Positions 28,484 through 36,258 of a stretch of DNA of 64,000 nucleotides are shown here, piece by piece. Every line of letters starts with the position of its first letter. The first letter of the stretch is position 1. This stretch comes from Pseudomonas sp. SG20056 (GTDB lineage Bacteria; Pseudomonadota; Gammaproteobacteria; Pseudomonadales; Pseudomonadaceae). The DNA is taken from contig NZ_CP134499.1 of the NCBI RefSeq assembly GCF_031764535.1, positions 2,666,001-2,730,000 of the forward strand, in the 5' to 3' direction. Both the position numbers and the translations under genes were made by a program. The notes under the pieces were generated by a model that saw only the letters and a list, made by a program, of their open reading frames with translations, made no database searches and had not been told where the DNA came from.

Positions 28484-28965
28484 TTCAGCAGTGCTTCGAT
28501 CTCGGCTGTCAGATCTTCAGGCTTGGTGGTCGGGGCAAAACGCTTGATCACCGTGCCGTCGGCGCTGAGCAGAAACTTGGTGAAATTCCACTTGATGCCC
28601 TGGCTGCCGAGCAAGCCTGGCGCGCTCTTCTTCAGATTGACGAACAGCGGGTGGGCATCGCTGCCATTGACATCGACCTTCTTGAACAGCGGGAAACTCA
28701 CCCCGAAGTTCAGCTCGCAGAACTCGCTGATCGCGCCCTCATCACCGGGCTCCTGCTTGCCAAACTGATTGCAGGGGAAGCCCAGCACCACCAGGCCCTG
28801 ATCCTTGTACTGCTGCCAGACGTTCTCCAGGCCCTTGTACTGCGGGGTGAAACCGCACTTGCTGGCGGTATTGACCACCAGCACGGCCTTGCCGCCGAAA
28901 TCGGCCAGGGTCTTCTGCTCGCCCTTGATGGTGGTAACCGGAATATCGAAGAGTGCGTTGCTCAT
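28480..28965 (-). CDS. Glutathione peroxidase (Cys type)
   Basis: A 161-residue peroxidase starting MSNALFDIPVTTIKGE at ATG 28965, with CAGGA upstream. The active site NTASKCGFTPQYKGLE carries Cys instead of selenocysteine. Partners Gln and Trp are in VVLGFPCNQFGKQEPG and IKWNFTKFL. The Cys in FPCNQF suggests a thioredoxin-dependent 2-Cys mechanism. It is the first gene of the gpx-ospR operon, under the palindrome at 29009-29032, and corresponds to PA2826 as I remember it. Upstream in-frame Mets are not supported. Confidence 0.93.
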   Translation of the reverse strand: MSNALFDIPVTTIKGEQKTLADFGGKAVLVVNTASKCGFTPQYKGLENVWQQYKDQGLVVLGFPCNQFGKQEPGDEGAISEFCELNFGVSFPLFKKVDVNGSDAHPLFVNLKKSAPGLLGSQGIKWNFTKFLLSADGTVIKRFAPTTKPEDLTAEIEALLK

Positions 28966-29008
28966 GCTGGTCATCCTGAGGAGTGGGAATGGACGCAAGA
29001 TAGCGAGC

Positions 29009-29032
29009 AATTAAATTGCATGCAATTTAATT
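29009..29032. promoter_or_regulatory. Perfect 24-bp palindrome, candidate OspR operator
   Basis: AATTAAATTGCA is followed directly by its exact complement, a 24-bp palindrome with no spacer, 43 bp upstream of the gpx ATG. The AATT-GCATGC-AATT core resembles OhrR boxes (TACAATT-AATTGTA type). It lies between the msrB terminator and gpx, where an OspR site for the gpx-ospR operon is expected. Confidence 0.75.
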
Positions 29033-29034
29033 AA

Positions 29035-29063
29035 AGCAAAATAAGGCCCGCTGATAGCGGGCC
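29035..29063 (-). terminator. Rho-independent terminator of msrB
   Basis: GGCCCGCT and AGCGGGCC pair around a 3-base loop, with TTATTTT following on the minus strand, 13 bp after the msrB stop. It separates msrB transcription from gpx-ospR. Confidence 0.8.
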
Positions 29064-29075
29064 TGTGCAATGGCA

Positions 29076-29471
29076 TTAAGCCTTCGGCACCAGCTTGAGC
29101 GATGCCGAGTTGATGCAATAACGCAGCCCCGTCGGCGCCGGCCCGTCGGGAAATACATGGCCCAAGTGGGCATCGCACCTGGCGCATTTGACTTCGATGC
29201 GGTGCATGCCGTGATTGAAATCATCCAGGCTGGTGATGGCCTCGCTGTTGACGGGCTGGAAGTAACTCGGCCAACCGCTGCCAGAGTCGTACTTGGCGTC
29301 CGAATCAAACAACTCAGCCTGGCAACAGGCGCAGTGGTAAATACCTGGCACCTTGCTGTCGTGGTATTGGCCGGTAAATGCGCGCTCGGTGCCGCCCAGG
29401 CGACAGACATGAAACTGCTCCTCGGAAAGCTCTTCGCGCCAGGCTTCCAGGGGTTTTTCCAGCTTGTCCAC
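29076..29471 (-). CDS. msrB: Peptide methionine-(R)-S-oxide reductase
   Basis: A 131-residue MsrB. Zinc site CxxC pairs are in [11 protein letters not shown] and [13 protein letters not shown]. The substrate pocket is [11 protein letters not shown] and the catalytic Cys is in [11 protein letters not shown]. The start is GTG 29471 ([14 protein letters not shown]), placed by GAGGAGA seven bases upstream. An earlier TTG, two codons before, sits too close to that site. It repairs Met-R-sulfoxide in proteins with thioredoxin. Repeat copy 1 lies 19 bp upstream, in the likely leader. Confidence 0.94.
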   Translation of the reverse strand: MDKLEKPLEAWREELSEEQFHVCRLGGTERAFTGQYHDSKVPGIYHCACCQAELFDSDAKYDSGSGWPSYFQPVNSEAITSLDDFNHGMHRIEVKCARCDAHLGHVFPDGPAPTGLRYCINSASLKLVPKA

Positions 29472-29490
29472 AGGCAAGTCTCCTCTACAT

Positions 29491-29573
29491 GAAAAAATCG
29501 CCGGGAGCGATTTTTAACGTCGCGCAGCGACGACCCAAAGGGTGGCGGCCATGGATGGCACGCCATAAAAAAG
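29491..29573. repeat. 83-bp three-hairpin dispersed repeat, copy 1
   Basis: It aligns without gaps to 61517-61599 with 12 differences. Hairpin 1: AAAAATCGC and GCGATTTTT, 5-base loop. Hairpin 2: CGTCGC and GCGACG, 3-base loop. Hairpin 3: TGGCG and CGCCA, 13-base loop. Changes between copies keep the stems paired (see findings). It sits between divergent msrB and alaA. On the minus strand it can be read as the start of a spurious protein with MACHPW. Confidence 0.85.
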
Positions 29574-29716
29574 CCCAACCAGTACCTTTGCCAAGGTCGG
29601 GCTGCCACGTATCATTCGACCCCAGTCTGTCACCGGCGTTACAACCTGCCAAGGCTCGTCAGATCGCGTCTTTTTGCAGGGTAATTCAGCGGCGTCCACC
29701 ATTCGGGATCACTTAC

Positions 29717-30928
29717 ATGCAGTTCAGCAAATCGAACAAGCTTGCCAACGTCTGCTACGACATCCGCGGGCCGGTGCTCAAGCACGCCAAACGCCTGGAA
29801 GAGGAAGGCCATCGCATCCTCAAGCTGAACATCGGCAACCCGGCACCGTTCGGTTTTGAAGCGCCTGAAGAAATCCTTCAGGATGTGATTCGCAACCTGC
29901 CCACGGCCCAGGGCTACAGCGACTCCAAGGGCCTTTTCAGCGCGCGCAAGGCGGTCATGCAGTACTACCAGCAAAAGCAGGTAGAAGGCGTTGGCATCGA
30001 GGATATCTACCTGGGCAACGGCGTATCCGAGCTGATCGTGATGGCCATGCAGGCGCTGCTCAATAACGGCGACGAAGTGCTGATCCCGGCACCGGATTAC
30101 CCGCTGTGGACTGCTGCCGTAGCCTTGGCTGGCGGCAAGCCGGTGCACTACCTGTGCGACGAGCAGGCCGGCTGGTTCCCCGATATCGCCGACATGCGCG
30201 CCAAGATCACTCCGAACACCAAGGCGCTGGTGCTGATCAACCCGAACAACCCCACCGGTGCGGTGTATTCCAAAGAAGTGTTGATGGACATCGTCGAACT
30301 GGCGCGCCAGCACAATCTGGTGCTGTTCTCCGACGAAATCTACGACAAGATTCTCTACGACGAAGCCCAGCATATTTCTACCGCATCGCTGGCTCCAGAC
30401 GTGCTCTGCCTGACCTTCAACGGTCTGTCCAAGTCTTACCGCGTAGCGGGTTTCCGCTCCGGCTGGGTGGCGATTTCAGGGCCCAAGCACCGTGCGCAGA
30501 GCTATATCGAAGGGATCGACATCCTCGCCAACATGCGCCTGTGCGCCAACGTGCCGAGCCAGCATGCGATCCAGACCGCACTGGGCGGCTACCAGAGCAT
30601 CAATGATCTGGTGTTGCCGCAAGGCCGTTTGCTGGAGCAGCGCAACCGCACCTGGGAACTGCTCAACGACATTCCCGGCGTCAGCTGCGTCAAGCCGATG
30701 GGCGCGCTGTATGCCTTCCCGAAGATCGACCCAAAAGTCTGCCCGATCCATAACGACGAGAAATTCGTTCTGGACCTGCTGCTCTCGGAAAAACTGTTGA
30801 TCGTTCAGGGCACCGCCTTCAACTGGCCGTGGCCGGACCACTTCCGCGTGGTCACCCTGCCGCGTGTGGATGAGCTGGAAATGGCCATCGGCCGCATCGG
30901 CAGCTTCCTCAAGACTTACCAACAGTAA
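29717..30928 (+). CDS. alaA: Alanine-synthesising aminotransferase AlaA
   Basis: A 403-residue PLP aminotransferase closely matching E. coli AlaA (glutamate-pyruvate transaminase) along its length. Features are NVCYDIRGPVLKHAKRLEEEG, LNIGNPAPFGFEAPEEI, LVLINPNNPTGAVYSKE, FSDEIYDKILYD and the Schiff-base lysine in FNGLSKSYRVAGFRSGW. ATG 29717 is chosen. The open frame extends much further upstream through the msrB region but is not coding there. Followed 12 bp later by an SDR gene, probably in one operon. Confidence 0.95.
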   Translation: MQFSKSNKLANVCYDIRGPVLKHAKRLEEEGHRILKLNIGNPAPFGFEAPEEILQDVIRNLPTAQGYSDSKGLFSARKAVMQYYQQKQVEGVGIEDIYLGNGVSELIVMAMQALLNNGDEVLIPAPDYPLWTAAVALAGGKPVHYLCDEQAGWFPDIADMRAKITPNTKALVLINPNNPTGAVYSKEVLMDIVELARQHNLVLFSDEIYDKILYDEAQHISTASLAPDVLCLTFNGLSKSYRVAGFRSGWVAISGPKHRAQSYIEGIDILANMRLCANVPSQHAIQTALGGYQSINDLVLPQGRLLEQRNRTWELLNDIPGVSCVKPMGALYAFPKIDPKVCPIHNDEKFVLDLLLSEKLLIVQGTAFNWPWPDHFRVVTLPRVDELEMAIGRIGSFLKTYQQ

Positions 30929-30940
30929 TCGGAGCAATCC

Positions 30941-31687
30941 ATGAGCCAGGGCAAACGCTATCTGCTGACCGGTGCCAGTTCTGGCATCGGTGCCGCCCTG
31001 GCCCGTGAGCTGGCCAGCCGAGGCTATGACCTGGCCTTGGCGGCACGCCGTGAAGACAGCCTGCACCTGCTGGCCGCCGAACTGCAGGCGCGCTTTCACT
31101 GCAAGGCGGTGGTATTACCATTGGATGTAACGGATTACGCGGCCTGCCAGGATGCCGTAGGCCTGGCCGCCAATGCGCTCGGCGGGCTCGACGGGATCAT
31201 TGCCAATGCCGGCATCGGCCTCGCCGGCAAGGCAGGAACCGGACGTTTTGATCGCTACCGGCAAACGCTGGAAACCAACCTGCTAGGCGCCATCGCCTGC
31301 CTGGATGGGGCCGCTCAGCTGTTCCTTGAACAGGGTCACGGCCACCTGGTAGCCATCGCCTCGGTGGCTGGCAAGCGCGGCTTGCCGGCTTCTGCGGGTT
31401 ATTCAGCCAGCAAAGCCGGACTGATCAGCTACATGGAGTCCCTGGAGCTGGAGCTGTACCACACAGGTCTAGATACCACTCTGATCCTGCCGGGCTACAT
31501 CGATACACCGATCAATCAGGGCACCGGCCCGCGCCCTTTTCTGATCGACGTTGAACGCGGCGCCGCACTTATCGCCCGCCATATTGAAAAACGCACTAGC
31601 AGCGCTTACGTCCCCGGCTGGCCCTGGGCATTGATTGGCCGCCTGCTGCCCTGGTTACCCACCACCCTGATTGCCAGAGCGCTTTAA
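30941..31687 (+). CDS. SDR-family oxidoreductase
   Basis: A 248-residue classical SDR: cofactor loop LTGASSGIGAALARELA, AARRED after beta2 (NADPH-like), IIANAGIGLAG, catalytic Ser and Tyr-Lys in VAIASVAG...YSASKAGLISYMESL, and ILPGYIDTPIN. A C-terminal hydrophobic helix (LIGRLLPWLPTTLIARAL) suggests membrane association. GGAG precedes the ATG. It lies between alaA and a small hypothetical gene two bases downstream. Substrate unknown. Confidence 0.9.
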   Translation: MSQGKRYLLTGASSGIGAALARELASRGYDLALAARREDSLHLLAAELQARFHCKAVVLPLDVTDYAACQDAVGLAANALGGLDGIIANAGIGLAGKAGTGRFDRYRQTLETNLLGAIACLDGAAQLFLEQGHGHLVAIASVAGKRGLPASAGYSASKAGLISYMESLELELYHTGLDTTLILPGYIDTPINQGTGPRPFLIDVERGAALIARHIEKRTSSAYVPGWPWALIGRLLPWLPTTLIARAL

Positions 31688-31689
31688 GC

Positions 31690-32142
31690 ATGGACCTGCA
31701 GATCGACGACTTCTACAAAGATGCCGCCGCCGGCATGTTGACCCTGTACCAGGCGTTCCCCAGCAAAGTCGCGCTGTATGTTGAAGACCTGATCGGCCGC
31801 GAAGAGCCGGACGAATTCGGTCTGCCCACACCACGTCATCAAAGCTGTCTGGGCGCCCTGTTATGGCTGGCCGAGGAAGGTTATATCCGCTTCGACTCAA
31901 CCATCGGGTACGACGCCCTGGATCAAGCCGTACTCAGCGAAAAAGGCTTTCTACGCCTGACTCGCGGTGTGCCTCATGCCCTGCGCGAGGGCGATGCCTT
32001 GCCGCCCAGCGTGCGCCGCGTACATGCCACCCTGGCCTTTCAGCTGCGCGAAGCCCTGGGCCAGCGCCATGGCGAACGCGTCGCCCGCCTCACCCGCCTG
32101 CTATTCGAATCCAACCTGAACGGCGCAAACGACATAGTTTGA
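31690..32142 (+). CDS. Conserved hypothetical protein
   Basis: A 150-residue soluble protein that I recognise only by position (PA2829 in memory). It is mainly helical: FYKDAAAGMLTLYQAFPSKVALYVEDLIG, LGALLWLAEEGYIRFDSTIGYDALDQAVLSEKGFLRLTR. The middle part resembles a winged-helix fold (LLWLAEEGYI, LSEKGFLRL), so a DNA-binding or dimerising role is possible. No catalytic motif is seen. It starts 2 bases after the SDR stop and is probably coupled. Confidence 0.8.
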   Translation: MDLQIDDFYKDAAAGMLTLYQAFPSKVALYVEDLIGREEPDEFGLPTPRHQSCLGALLWLAEEGYIRFDSTIGYDALDQAVLSEKGFLRLTRGVPHALREGDALPPSVRRVHATLAFQLREALGQRHGERVARLTRLLFESNLNGANDIV

Positions 32143-32155
32143 AATAGTCGCCAGG

Positions 32156-32185
32156 TTGAAGTGCCTGGGGGTGCGCCCTTATATA
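32156..32185 (+). promoter_or_regulatory. Candidate htpX promoter
   Basis: TTGAAG (32156-32161), an 18-base spacer and TATATA (32180-32185) preceded by GCGCCCT. A heat-shock (sigma32) reading is possible (TTGAA plus a C-rich -10 flank) but does not fit its consensus well. It lies 103 bp upstream of the htpX ATG. Confidence 0.35.
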
Positions 32186-32287
32186 GCCGTCATAACCAAT
32201 AGTGGCCGTTGAAAACCAGGCTAAGCAGCCAAAACAGGGTTTTCAGCGGCCTGATAGATCTTTCCCCGTGAGGAGTCTCAATACACC

Positions 32288-33160
32288 ATGATGCGCATTA
32301 TGCTGTTCCTGGCCACCAACATTGCGGTGTTGATCATCGCCAGCATCACCCTGAAGTTGCTCGGGGTCGACCGCTTTACCGGCCAGAACTATGGCAGCCT
32401 GCTGGTTTTCTGCGCCGTGTTCGGTTTCGCCGGTTCGCTGGTTTCGCTGTTCCTGTCCAAGTGGATGGCGAAGATGAGCACCAAAACCGAAATCATCACC
32501 CAGCCACGCACCCGTCACGAACAGTGGCTGCTGCAGACCGTGGAAGAACTGTCCCGCGAAGCCGGGATCAAGATGCCGGAGGTGGGTATCTTCCCGGCCT
32601 ATGAGTCCAACGCCTTCGCCACTGGCTGGAACAAGAACGACGCCCTGGTAGCCGTCAGCCAGGGCCTGCTGGAGCGTTTCTCGCCTGATGAAGTGCGTGC
32701 CGTACTGGCCCATGAAATCGGCCACGTGGCCAACGGTGACATGGTTACCCTGGCGCTGATCCAGGGCGTGGTGAACACCTTCGTGATGTTCTTCGCACGG
32801 ATCTTCGGCAACTTTGTCGACAAGGTAATTCTGAAGAACGAAGACGGCCCAGGCATCGGTTACTTCGTTGCCACCATCTTCGCCGAGCTGGTTCTGGGCA
32901 TCCTGGCAAGCATCATCGTTATGTGGTTCTCGCGTAAGCGCGAGTTCAAGGCCGACGAAGCTGGTGCACGCCTGGCCGGCACAGGTGCCATGATTGCCGC
33001 TCTGCAGCGCCTGCGCGCCGAACAGGAAGTGCCGGTCACCATGCCTAACAGCCTGACCGCGTTCGGCATCAACGGTGGCCTCAAAGGCGGCCTGGCTGGC
33101 CTGCTGATGACCCACCCGCCACTGGAAGTGCGTATCGAAGCCCTGCGTCAGCGCGGCTAA
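32288..33160 (+). CDS. htpX: HtpX, membrane zinc metalloprotease
   Basis: A 290-residue M48 protease. Two N-terminal membrane segments ([23 protein letters not shown] and [19 protein letters not shown]) precede the zinc motif [16 protein letters not shown]. Two more segments follow, then [12 protein letters not shown] with the third zinc ligand Glu. The tail is [14 protein letters not shown] and [17 protein letters not shown]. HtpX degrades misfolded inner-membrane proteins together with FtsH and belongs to the envelope stress response. The ATG has GAGGAG upstream. Confidence 0.96.
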   Translation: MMRIMLFLATNIAVLIIASITLKLLGVDRFTGQNYGSLLVFCAVFGFAGSLVSLFLSKWMAKMSTKTEIITQPRTRHEQWLLQTVEELSREAGIKMPEVGIFPAYESNAFATGWNKNDALVAVSQGLLERFSPDEVRAVLAHEIGHVANGDMVTLALIQGVVNTFVMFFARIFGNFVDKVILKNEDGPGIGYFVATIFAELVLGILASIIVMWFSRKREFKADEAGARLAGTGAMIAALQRLRAEQEVPVTMPNSLTAFGINGGLKGGLAGLLMTHPPLEVRIEALRQRG

Positions 33161-33172
33161 GTAGCAAAAGCC

Positions 33173-33202
33173 AAAAGGGCGACTCTTGAGTCGCCCTTTT
33201 TT
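33173..33202. terminator. Bidirectional rho-independent terminator
   Basis: AAAAGGGCGACT and AGTCGCCCTTTT form a perfect 12-bp stem with a CTTG loop, between the convergent htpX and tpm genes. Confidence 0.92.
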
Positions 33203-33213
33203 GTGGCTGTGAT

Positions 33214-33870
33214 TCAGTCTTTACGCAGCTGATAGACCCGCTCATCCAGGCGCTCAAGGCCGCGCTTTAAAAACTTCCAGTTATCGCCCAGCACATCACC
33301 GCACGCCAGTTCCTCCAGCTGCCAATCAGGCGTAAACAGCCGCTGCACTTCGTCATCCGCCACCGCGAAGGGCGGCCCGTCCATACGCGCCTGGTCATAG
33401 TCCAGGCTCACCAGTAAACCCTGGCAACCGCTGGGTAGCAGCTGCGATAGGTGTGCTACATAACGCGCGCGCATTTCTGGCGGCAATGCAATCAGCGCGG
33501 CGCGGTCATACAGCGCACTGCAACCGGCAAGCAGCTGCGCCGTCAGGGCAAAGAAATCACCGCAGTAGATCTCCACAGCGCCAGCCCGATACAGCCTGAA
33601 AGCGCCGACCTCACTGACCTCCGGCTGCAGCTTATGCTCGGCGAAGAAGTCCTCCACTGCACGCTGCGCCAGCTCAACACCAACGACTTGATAGCCCTGC
33701 CCCGCCAACCAGGCCAGGTCCAGGCTCTTGCCACACAGCGGCACCAGCACCCGTGCCCCCTCCGGCAAACCCAGCTCCGGCCAGTACTGCTGCAGATATG
33801 GATTGACCTCAGGTAGATGAAAGCCGATTTCACTGCGCGCCCAACGGGCCTGCCAGAATTCTGCGTGCAT
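33214..33870 (-). CDS. tpm: Thiopurine S-methyltransferase
   Basis: A 218-residue SAM-dependent methyltransferase of the bacterial TPMT family. It has [64 protein letters not shown] (SAM motif I), IYCGDFFAL and [16 protein letters not shown]. In pseudomonads Tpm methylates selenium and tellurium oxyanions and thiopurines. Convergent with htpX. A 9-bp inverted repeat pair links its upstream region with the next gene. Confidence 0.95.
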   Translation of the reverse strand: MHAEFWQARWARSEIGFHLPEVNPYLQQYWPELGLPEGARVLVPLCGKSLDLAWLAGQGYQVVGVELAQRAVEDFFAEHKLQPEVSEVGAFRLYRAGAVEIYCGDFFALTAQLLAGCSALYDRAALIALPPEMRARYVAHLSQLLPSGCQGLLVSLDYDQARMDGPPFAVADDEVQRLFTPDWQLEELACGDVLGDNWKFLKRGLERLDERVYQLRKD

Positions 33871-34041
33871 AGCGCCTCCAGTAGATAATCAGCCAAAGAT
33901 CCTGCCGTAACACAGACAATAAGGCCAAATAATTCAGCCCGTATAAACCCATCTATTAAAACGATAAAAATACCCAGGCTTTTACGCTTTTATGCACATA
34001 TTGGCTGATAGAAAATGCAAGTAATCCACTAGGAGTCTGCC

Positions 34042-34812
34042 ATGTCATTGCCCAGCCTATTTATCTCCCACGGCTCGCCCATGCTGGCCCTGCAACCCGG
34101 CGCCAGTGGTCCTGCCCTCGCCCACCTGGCCAACCAACTGCCCAAACCACGCGCTATCGTGGTGGTTTCTGCGCACTGGGAAAGCCGCGAGCTGCAAGTA
34201 GGCAGTGCGGCGCAACCGCGAACCTGGCATGACTTTGGCGGTTTTCCTGCCGAGCTCTATCAAGTGCAATACCCAGCACCTGGCAACCCAACGCTGGCGG
34301 CGGAAATAATCCAACTGCTGGCCGCAGCCAACTTGCCAGCACAGCTCAACGCTGAGCGGCCGCTGGATCACGGCGCCTGGGTACCGCTGTCGTTGATGTA
34401 CCCGCAAGCCGATATACCCGTGGTGCAGGTCTCACTACCTAGCCAACAAGGCCCAGCCCTGCAACGCCAGGTCGGCCAGGCTCTGACCAGCCTGCGCGCA
34501 CAGGGCGTACTGTTGATCGGCTCCGGTAGCATCACCCACAACCTGGGCGAGCTGGACTGGCACGCGGGGCCGGAACAAATCGAACCCTGGGCGCAAGCCT
34601 TCCGCGACTGGGTGGTGAACAAACTGACCGAGCAAGACAACGCCGCCCTCGACGACTATCGCCGGCAGGCCCCGCACGCCGCACGCAATCACCCCAGCGA
34701 CGAACACCTGCTGCCACTGTTCTTCGCCGCAGGTGCTGGCGGGCAATTCAAGGTCGAGCACAGCGGCTTTACCCTGGGCGCACTGGGGATGGATATCTAC
34801 AGCTTCGGCTAA
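34042..34812 (+). CDS. DODA-type extradiol aromatic ring-opening dioxygenase
   Basis: A 256-residue LigB-superfamily dioxygenase. Candidate metal ligands and catalytic His occur in LFISHGSPMLAL (near residue 10), VVVSAHWESRELQVG, RPLDHGAWVPLSLMYP and IGSGSITHNLGELDW. Homologues such as YgiD open DOPA or other catechols. The physiological substrate here is not known. GGAG precedes the ATG. It is divergent from tpm across a 171-bp AT-rich gap. Confidence 0.9.
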   Translation: MSLPSLFISHGSPMLALQPGASGPALAHLANQLPKPRAIVVVSAHWESRELQVGSAAQPRTWHDFGGFPAELYQVQYPAPGNPTLAAEIIQLLAAANLPAQLNAERPLDHGAWVPLSLMYPQADIPVVQVSLPSQQGPALQRQVGQALTSLRAQGVLLIGSGSITHNLGELDWHAGPEQIEPWAQAFRDWVVNKLTEQDNAALDDYRRQAPHAARNHPSDEHLLPLFFAAGAGGQFKVEHSGFTLGALGMDIYSFG

Positions 34813-34857
34813 ACGACAGGCTGCCTGGCTCCGGCAGATTGCGACTACCTGTAGCGA

Positions 34858-35742
34858 CTAACCATGCGCCACCAGGAAGTCGGTCAGGAACACACCAGCG
34901 CAGTTCCAGACGATGGACAGATGCCCCTCATCCGGGAAGAAACGGTAACGCGCAGTCGCGAGTGCCCCGGCCATGTGCTCGGCCATGACGGGCGGTACAT
35001 TGCGATCCTGTCCGCCTTGATATACATGCACTGGCATGCCGATTTCAGCCAGAGCAAAACCACGAGGTCTGGCGATTAATCGCACCTCCTGCTGCACACC
35101 AGCTATTCCTGGTCGATAGGCCTCGGCCAGGGCACGTGCAAAAGCATCAGCCAACTGCACTTGCTGCTGCACGAAACGGCGATCCGGCTCGGTCATCAGC
35201 CCAGCCAACTGGCGCACTGCGGCTGAGGGATCACGAAGAAACAGGCGCCGATCCAGCGCCAGCATTGGGGTCGTCAAACGCGGATGCAGCCGTGCCAGAC
35301 CAAACAGCAACTTGAGTGCCGGATGCTGAGCGCGACGAAGCGCAGGAACATCCATGACGCCCATACCTGCCACGGTTCCGACAAAGCTCACTCGATGGCT
35401 CAAGCGCAACCCACACGCAAGGGCATAAGGCCCTCCGCAGGAAATGCCGAGTACACCGAAGCGTGCCAGACCGAGGTGGTCAGCCAGCTGCTCGACATCC
35501 TCGCTCCATGACAGAATGCTGCGCTGCGGGTTCGGGCTGGAACAGCCCACACCAGGTCGATCAGCGGCAATCAGACGCACACCAAGCCTGCATGCAGGCT
35601 CATCAAGCAGCGCAGCCTGCAAACGACAACCAGGCAAGCCGTGAAATACCAGCAACGCAGCGCCACTCAGATCGCCGTATTGCTGGTAGGCCAACTCACG
35701 GCCATCCCTTAGCACGACGCTCTCACAACCATTCATATTCAT
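34858..35742 (-). CDS. Alpha/beta-fold hydrolase
   Basis: A 294-residue alpha/beta hydrolase. The oxyanion region is LLVFHGLPGCRLQAALL, nucleophile elbow FGVLGISCGGPYALACG (GxSxG), acid in VYQGGQDRNVPPVM and catalytic His in FFPDEGHLSIVWN. There is no signal peptide. The ATG overlaps the thioesterase stop by 4 bases, so they are coupled. The substrate may be an ester or acyl compound. Probably part of a unit with the large upstream regulator. Confidence 0.88.
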   Translation of the reverse strand: MNMNGCESVVLRDGRELAYQQYGDLSGAALLVFHGLPGCRLQAALLDEPACRLGVRLIAADRPGVGCSSPNPQRSILSWSEDVEQLADHLGLARFGVLGISCGGPYALACGLRLSHRVSFVGTVAGMGVMDVPALRRAQHPALKLLFGLARLHPRLTTPMLALDRRLFLRDPSAAVRQLAGLMTEPDRRFVQQQVQLADAFARALAEAYRPGIAGVQQEVRLIARPRGFALAEIGMPVHVYQGGQDRNVPPVMAEHMAGALATARYRFFPDEGHLSIVWNCAGVFLTDFLVAHG

Positions 35743-36170
35743 CGCAGCGCCTCGCAGTCCATCAAGGGCTCGGCCAACTCGCGCACCCGCGCCGGCAAAG
35801 GCAGTGATTGCCGCAGACGGGTATCAATATGCACACCAACCAGGGTAGATACCGCCGCAACACTGCCTTCCGGCTCTCTGCGCATTTCGTGACGAAAGCG
35901 GATCGACTTGCTGCCCACTGCCAGTACGCAAGTATGAATACTCACCAGATCACCGGCCACCAGCTCGCTGCTGTACTGCGTGTGCTGATCGGCTGCAACC
36001 ATCCCTCGCCCACTCTCGCGCAGGGTCGCCGGTGCCAAGCCCAGGTGTGCAAATAGGGCCCAGCTGGCCTCATCGAACTTACCGGTGTACCACATCACGT
36101 TCATGTGCCCCATGTGGTCGCATTGCCAGGGATAGACCACACCACGATACGTCAACAATGCCTCGTCCAC
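35739..36170 (-). CDS. 4HBT-type acyl-CoA thioesterase
   Basis: A 143-residue hot-dog protein: YRGVVYPWQCDHMGHMNVMWYTGKFDEASW holds the 4-hydroxybenzoyl-CoA thioesterase motif with the catalytic Asp before HxGHMN. HTQYSSELVAGDLVSIHTCVLAVGSKSIRFRHEM is the second strand region. It probably hydrolyses acyl-CoA substrates. It precedes and overlaps the hydrolase gene and follows the large regulator by 88 bp on the same strand. Confidence 0.9.
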   Translation of the reverse strand: MDEALLTYRGVVYPWQCDHMGHMNVMWYTGKFDEASWALFAHLGLAPATLRESGRGMVAADQHTQYSSELVAGDLVSIHTCVLAVGSKSIRFRHEMRREPEGSVAAVSTLVGVHIDTRLRQSLPLPARVRELAEPLMDCEALR

Positions 36171-36258
36171 GCGAACGCTCCTCGATGCTCAGAACCCGCC
36201 CGATGCGAGCTTCGCAAACAGTTTGGAGCGAGCCCGGGCAGGAGTCGTCAGCAAAGGG

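Noticed and set aside
29027-29608. Minus-strand protein beginning in the repeat (MACHPW-type)
   Set aside because: It is translated from the dispersed repeat and out of frame with msrB. A similar string appears from copy 2, so this is a repeat artefact.
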